Positions 60,473-64,000 of a stretch of 64,000 nt of DNA are shown piece after piece. Each line of letters begins with the position of its first letter. The stretch's first letter is position 1. The DNA comes from an uncultured Lachnospiraceae bacterium (GTDB lineage: Bacteria; Bacillota; Clostridia; Lachnospirales; Lachnospiraceae): the NCBI GenBank assembly GCA_910587765.1, contig CAJUNR010000008.1:1-64000 (forward strand), read 5' to 3'. The notes under the pieces are model-generated. The model had not been told where the DNA came from and made no database searches. It worked only from the letters and a program-made list of their open reading frames with translations. Made by a program: the position numbers and the translations under genes.

Positions 60473-63397
60473 TCATGGCTGTGCCGCGCGGACCAATACC
60501 TCGTGCTCTCCGCTGACCGGCAGCACGTACGGGCGGGAGCGGACCGTCTGAGGCTCCACTTCCCTGCGTCCTCCCGGCCCGTCTATGAAAGCCGTCAGAT
60601 AGACTTTCTCGATCCGCACGATCTGCGGAATCTCTTTCAGCACATTCCGGATCTGTATGGCGCGCGGAAACTGGCCGATGTTCCACCCCTCTTTGTCGAA
60701 ATGACCTTCCGACGGGTCCAGAAAGGCCCGGATCCGCTCCTGCGCCTCCTGTCTCACCTGAAACACTTCCTGAAAACTGCCTGTCTGCACTCTGGCATGC
60801 ACCCGCACCTCCACAAATTCCGGCGTGACAACCGCAAACTGATTCCTCTTTAAAATCCCCGGTTCCATCCGCTCCTGGATAAACCCGGCCAGCGTCTCCG
60901 TATCCAGCCGTCCGTCCTTCGCGCATACGACCAGCGTCACGGCTCCGCTCTCCCGCTCTCCCTGCGCGTTCCGTCCTCCGAAACAGCGCACTTTCTCCAG
61001 CGACCGGCACGCCTCCCGCGCCAGCGCTTCATAATCGCCCGCCGTCACCGCCCGGCCCCGGTGCCGCAGGGACGCACCGCACCGGCGCAGCGCCTCCGCA
61101 GGCGTCTCCTGATCGAGACCGCCCCAGAGAGGTTCCGGGTTGCTGACGCCGGTCACAAACCCATAGGTCTGGTTCAGCCGGTTCACCTGCCGGGAGTCCG
61201 CATTGCCCGCTGTCCCCCCGCCGCATTTATAATGAATCCGGATTCCTTCCTCCCGTCCGAAAGGCGGAACCTGGCCGTGGACTCCGTTCCCGAAGAGAAC
61301 GGTTCCCCCCGCCCGGTCTACCTGATACACCCGCTCCTGCGGGTCCGCATCGCTCAACTCCTTCGTCTCCGCCCAGGTCACCCAGACGGCCTCTTCCTCC
61401 CGCCCTTCCAGAACCTGTACCTGAATCTCTGAGAGATTCCCGCGCATGAGCGTGAAACTGCAGTCCTCCTCATAGCGGTTCAGCGTGAAATATTCCGTCT
61501 CCTCCTGCTCCACATGGCGGATTTTCACTGCGTTCATGTAAAGCGCCCGCAACACCGGATAATGGATTTCCTCCTGCCGATTCGAATAAAAGCCGCTCTC
61601 GTCTCTGAGCCGAATCCAATACAGGTCACGGCCGAACAGCCGGCATCTCTCCCAGTCATTATCTCCCGCAAAGGTCACAAGACCGCTCCGGACCAGACCG
61701 CAGGTTTCATCCGCCGGATTCAGGTCCCGGAATCCTTTCTTCCCGTAATACTCCCAGCCAATTCCGCCCTGTTCTCTCAGCATCCGTTCCTGAAACTGCC
61801 ACAGCATCCGGATGGGCGCGCCCGCGGGCGGATGTTCAAAACCTATGTACAGGATTTTTTCCTTTTCGCCAATCCCGGCAAAGAGCCTTCGGCCCCTGCC
61901 GTCCGCCCGAAACGCGCTTCCCTCCAGTATCCGCTCTTCCAGGCAATCTCTCAAACAGACATATTCCGGCTGTTTCCCCGGGTAATCGCAGACATAGGAA
62001 AATTCCGCCTCGCTGATCACCGGCGTCAGATAATTTCCCTGCAGCTTGTAAAGATTGTTGATCTTCAGGATCCGCGCTCTGATATAACAGGTCTCGCAGG
62101 AATTGACCAGGATCGGAGTCATATCCGCAGGGCACGCAAAGGAAACGGTCTTCTGCTGTCCGAGCACGTCCGTTCCGGCGGAAAATACATCGCCGTATTC
62201 CTTTCCCGGGAACAGACGGCTCCATCCGCTGCCGTTAAAATATTCCCAGATCACTTCCTCAATGGTCACGTCGTATTCCGGATCCGGGCGGAACTCCGAG
62301 CGCTTCATAATCCATTTCCACTCGATCGGGGACTTTTCCACCCCGGATTCCAGCGGCACCTTTACAAAATCCATCTGAAAACGCAGGCTGACCCGGGCGC
62401 CTCTTTTCCCCAGCGCTTCCCCGGAGCCAAAATAGACTTCTTCATACAGATGCGGCCTTTCCCCAAACGGAAAATATGCCCCTTCCCCGCATTCGGAAGA
62501 AGCACCGTACACATATTCCGGCTTCAGACGCTCTCCTCTGCCCAGAATCCGGATCTCCTCCACCGGAACCGGCCCCAGCCTGCGGATATCCAGGTTCTGA
62601 AAACGCACGGCGTACGTCTCTGCTCCCTCCGGCCCGGAGCCGGCAAAGGGCGGCTGATTCCGGCCTTTCCAGAGCTGAAGGCTCCCGGACAGCGCCGCCG
62701 TCCTGTCAAACTCCTGCCATCCGTCTTCGCTGAGGTACGTGATGCGCACAGCCTGCGGATCCGCCATCTGTTCAAGGATCCGCTCGTCCAGAAGTTTTCC
62801 CTCTCTGATATAAAAATGCAGTTCCAGACAGGCTTCTCCCCGAATGCGAAAAAGCTCCCTGTGCGTCAGATACAGTTCATGAGACTGCAGATTCTCTCCT
62901 TTCTCCGCGAACAGTACCAGGGGCTTTTCCAGCTCCTGGGGCAGTTTCTCCGCCAGACAGCAGATCCGGTCCTTCGCTCCGTCCGTCAGGTAGAAACAGA
63001 CCGGAACGGCCGGCGTCACATACAGATCCGCCTGCGTCTCGAACCGGCTCATGCCGTCTCCGCCCGGAAGTTCCGCCGTCATACCGGCGTACGTGGGCAC
63101 CTCCGTCCCTTCCGGCGCAGCCGACGATATCTGGAAAACCGCATGCCCGCCTGCCGGCGCCGCCTCGTGCAGGCGGGCCCCCAGACAGTTGAACAGGGCA
63201 AGCTGATGCTTATACCCTGCGCGGTTCCACTGCTTCAGCGTCCCCTCCAGCATGTCCGCATACACCTGGGCCAGCGCATACCCGATATCCGGATGCTCCG
63301 GATCAAAATTCCACTCCGGTGTATAATCCGCCGCGATCTCACCGATTTTCTGCAGGATATCTCCGCTCGTGCGGGCATCCAGTTTCCACTCGCTCAT
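60473..63397 (-). CDS. Baseplate J-like wedge protein (974 aa)
   Basis: 974 residues from ATG 63397 (GAAGGGGA upstream). N-terminal FDPEHPDIGYALAQVYADML, a long beta insertion (120-560), and the J core VNRLNQTYGFVTGVSNPEPLWGGLDQETPAEALRRCGASLRHRGRAVTAGDYEALAREA. Corresponds to Pvc11/Afp11, the main wedge protein of the contractile baseplate. It starts 26 bases after the gp25 gene stop. Confidence 0.92.
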   Translation of the reverse strand: MSEWKLDARTSGDILQKIGEIAADYTPEWNFDPEHPDIGYALAQVYADMLEGTLKQWNRAGYKHQLALFNCLGARLHEAAPAGGHAVFQISSAAPEGTEVPTYAGMTAELPGGDGMSRFETQADLYVTPAVPVCFYLTDGAKDRICCLAEKLPQELEKPLVLFAEKGENLQSHELYLTHRELFRIRGEACLELHFYIREGKLLDERILEQMADPQAVRITYLSEDGWQEFDRTAALSGSLQLWKGRNQPPFAGSGPEGAETYAVRFQNLDIRRLGPVPVEEIRILGRGERLKPEYVYGASSECGEGAYFPFGERPHLYEEVYFGSGEALGKRGARVSLRFQMDFVKVPLESGVEKSPIEWKWIMKRSEFRPDPEYDVTIEEVIWEYFNGSGWSRLFPGKEYGDVFSAGTDVLGQQKTVSFACPADMTPILVNSCETCYIRARILKINNLYKLQGNYLTPVISEAEFSYVCDYPGKQPEYVCLRDCLEERILEGSAFRADGRGRRLFAGIGEKEKILYIGFEHPPAGAPIRMLWQFQERMLREQGGIGWEYYGKKGFRDLNPADETCGLVRSGLVTFAGDNDWERCRLFGRDLYWIRLRDESGFYSNRQEEIHYPVLRALYMNAVKIRHVEQEETEYFTLNRYEEDCSFTLMRGNLSEIQVQVLEGREEEAVWVTWAETKELSDADPQERVYQVDRAGGTVLFGNGVHGQVPPFGREEGIRIHYKCGGGTAGNADSRQVNRLNQTYGFVTGVSNPEPLWGGLDQETPAEALRRCGASLRHRGRAVTAGDYEALAREACRSLEKVRCFGGRNAQGERESGAVTLVVCAKDGRLDTETLAGFIQERMEPGILKRNQFAVVTPEFVEVRVHARVQTGSFQEVFQVRQEAQERIRAFLDPSEGHFDKEGWNIGQFPRAIQIRNVLKEIPQIVRIEKVYLTAFIDGPGGRREVEPQTVRSRPYVLPVSGEHEVLVRAAQP

Positions 63398-63423
63398 CTG
63401 CACGGTCCCCTTCCCTGCCGGCG

Positions 63424-63843
63424 CTATGCGCCCATTCCTTCATTTATATAATAAGGATATACCAGGTTATACGGATTGTTGGTGCTCCGGACCACGTAGC
63501 GGATCCCAATCAGCAGCGTTCCTTCCGCATCCTGCTCATTTACAATGTCCACTTCCACATCGGTGATCCGCGGTTCCCAGACCATCAGCGCCTGCCGGAC
63601 TGCGTCTTCCATCTGCACCAGCGTCGTATAATCCATCGTATCAAACGCATATTCATGAATGTCACACCCGAATTCCGGCCGCATCACCCGCTCGCCCTTT
63701 CTGGTCATCAGAATCACGCGGACAGCCTGCATGATGTCCTCTTCCAGAGAGACCGTCTTCATCCTCCCGGTCGCTTCATCTACCTCAATGGGAAAATGAA
63801 AACCGGTTCCCAGAAATCCTTTCGCCTTCTCCCATTCTGTCAT
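63424..63843 (-). CDS. GPW/gp25 family baseplate protein
   Basis: 139 residues of the gp25 family (Pvc9/Afp9): FLGTGFHFPIEVDEATGRMK, then VILMTRKGERVMRPEFGCDIHEYAFD, with the EFG(C/S)-x-hydrophobic core that nucleates sheath polymerisation in T4, R-type pyocins, T6SS and eCIS. Between the spike gene and the J-type genes, as expected. Confidence 0.95.
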   Translation of the reverse strand: MTEWEKAKGFLGTGFHFPIEVDEATGRMKTVSLEEDIMQAVRVILMTRKGERVMRPEFGCDIHEYAFDTMDYTTLVQMEDAVRQALMVWEPRITDVEVDIVNEQDAEGTLLIGIRYVVRSTNNPYNLVYPYYINEGMGA

Positions 63844-63858
63844 CCCTACTGCTCCTTT

Positions 63859-64000
63859 TTAATTGATCTGAACCATAGCGCCCTTTAACTGGGCCGTGCC
63901 TCCGGCCTCCAGCTTGAGTGTCCCGGATCCCTTGATCTGCGCGGTGCTTCCCTCCAGCTTCATGCTCTGGCCTTTCAGTTCCAGGCTCTGGTCCGCATTG
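63859..64000 (-). CDS. Spike protein C-terminus (VgrG/gp5-like, Pvc8-type), cut by window edge
   Basis: The last 46 residues read NADQSLELKGQSMKLEG, then STAQIKGSGTLKLEAGGTAQ and LKGAMVQIN. The alternating LKG/LEG pattern with about 8-residue period is the triple-stranded beta-helix seen at the end of gp5/VgrG/Pvc8 spike proteins. The gene continues beyond the window. It completes the order spike, gp25, J. Confidence 0.85.
   Translation of the reverse strand, partial: NADQSLELKGQSMKLEGSTAQIKGSGTLKLEAGGTAQLKGAMVQIN

Noticed and set aside
61514..63451. 645-residue plus-strand open frame opposite the baseplate J gene
   Set aside because: Shadow frame of a clear baseplate gene. No ribosome binding site and no recognisable motif.

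Overview
The window looks like chromosomal DNA of a spore-forming, GC-rich gut-type Clostridium relative (Bacillota, Clostridia, probably Lachnospiraceae). The reasons are strong GGAGG ribosome binding sites, a clostridial small acid-soluble spore protein, many sugar and sugar-acid uptake operons, MATE/MerR/MarR modules and an integrative-element fragment at the left end. The family-level placement is inference. No rRNA, tRNA or CRISPR array was seen.

Left part. 1-2 kb is AT-richer mobile-element cargo (partial ParA, a small conserved ORF, a zinc macrodomain ADP-ribosyl hydrolase, a two-HTH regulator and a small ORF). It abuts a Csp-like subtilisin (2-3.8 kb). 3.9-12.9 kb is a patchwork of small regulator/effector pairs: a MATE pump with a MerR-type 19-bp-spacer promoter, a MerR/GyrI regulator, a divergent SDR/MerR pair, an amidohydrolase, an HxlR regulator, a MarR-MATE operon resembling mepRA, and TraX.

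Middle part. 13.2-24.7 kb is a galactan-utilisation (gan-like) cluster: GH53 endo-galactanase, an unrecognised 611-residue probable carbohydrate enzyme, an ABC importer, a LacI regulator and GH42 beta-galactosidase. It is interrupted by a broken DUF1016 nuclease gene. 25.8-32.9 kb is a sugar-acid operon: GntR, ManD-like dehydratase, TRAP transporter DctPQM, zinc dehydrogenase and KduD-like SDR. Three GntR-type operators precede its genes. A family of intercistronic hairpin repeats (about 104 bp, tandem at 12.9-13.3 kb, single at 27.7 and 30.65 kb) sits a few bases upstream of Shine-Dalgarno sequences. 33.1-35.4 kb encodes a DUF1538 membrane protein with a tandem PII-like protein.

Right part. 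36.6-64 kb is one continuous leftward operon, cut by the window end, for a contractile injection system of the extracellular (eCIS/PVC/Afp) class. It holds a spike C-terminus, gp25, two baseplate-J-type proteins, a gpI-like tail protein, a PAAR-like tip, a DUF4255 (Pvc16-like) terminator and two AAA+ ATPases. Interleaved with these is an unusual membrane and signalling set: a MORN-repeat membrane protein, a beta-propeller/Cache/MFS fusion, a SpoIIE-type phosphatase that has lost its metal ligands, a degenerate nucleotide-cyclase domain with a TM anchor, a possible pseudokinase with a TM anchor, a YbjN-like small protein and a 689-residue candidate payload or scaffold. I regard this membrane-linked, pseudoenzyme-rich eCIS as the most interesting system in the window. 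Sheath and tube genes should lie just beyond position 64000.
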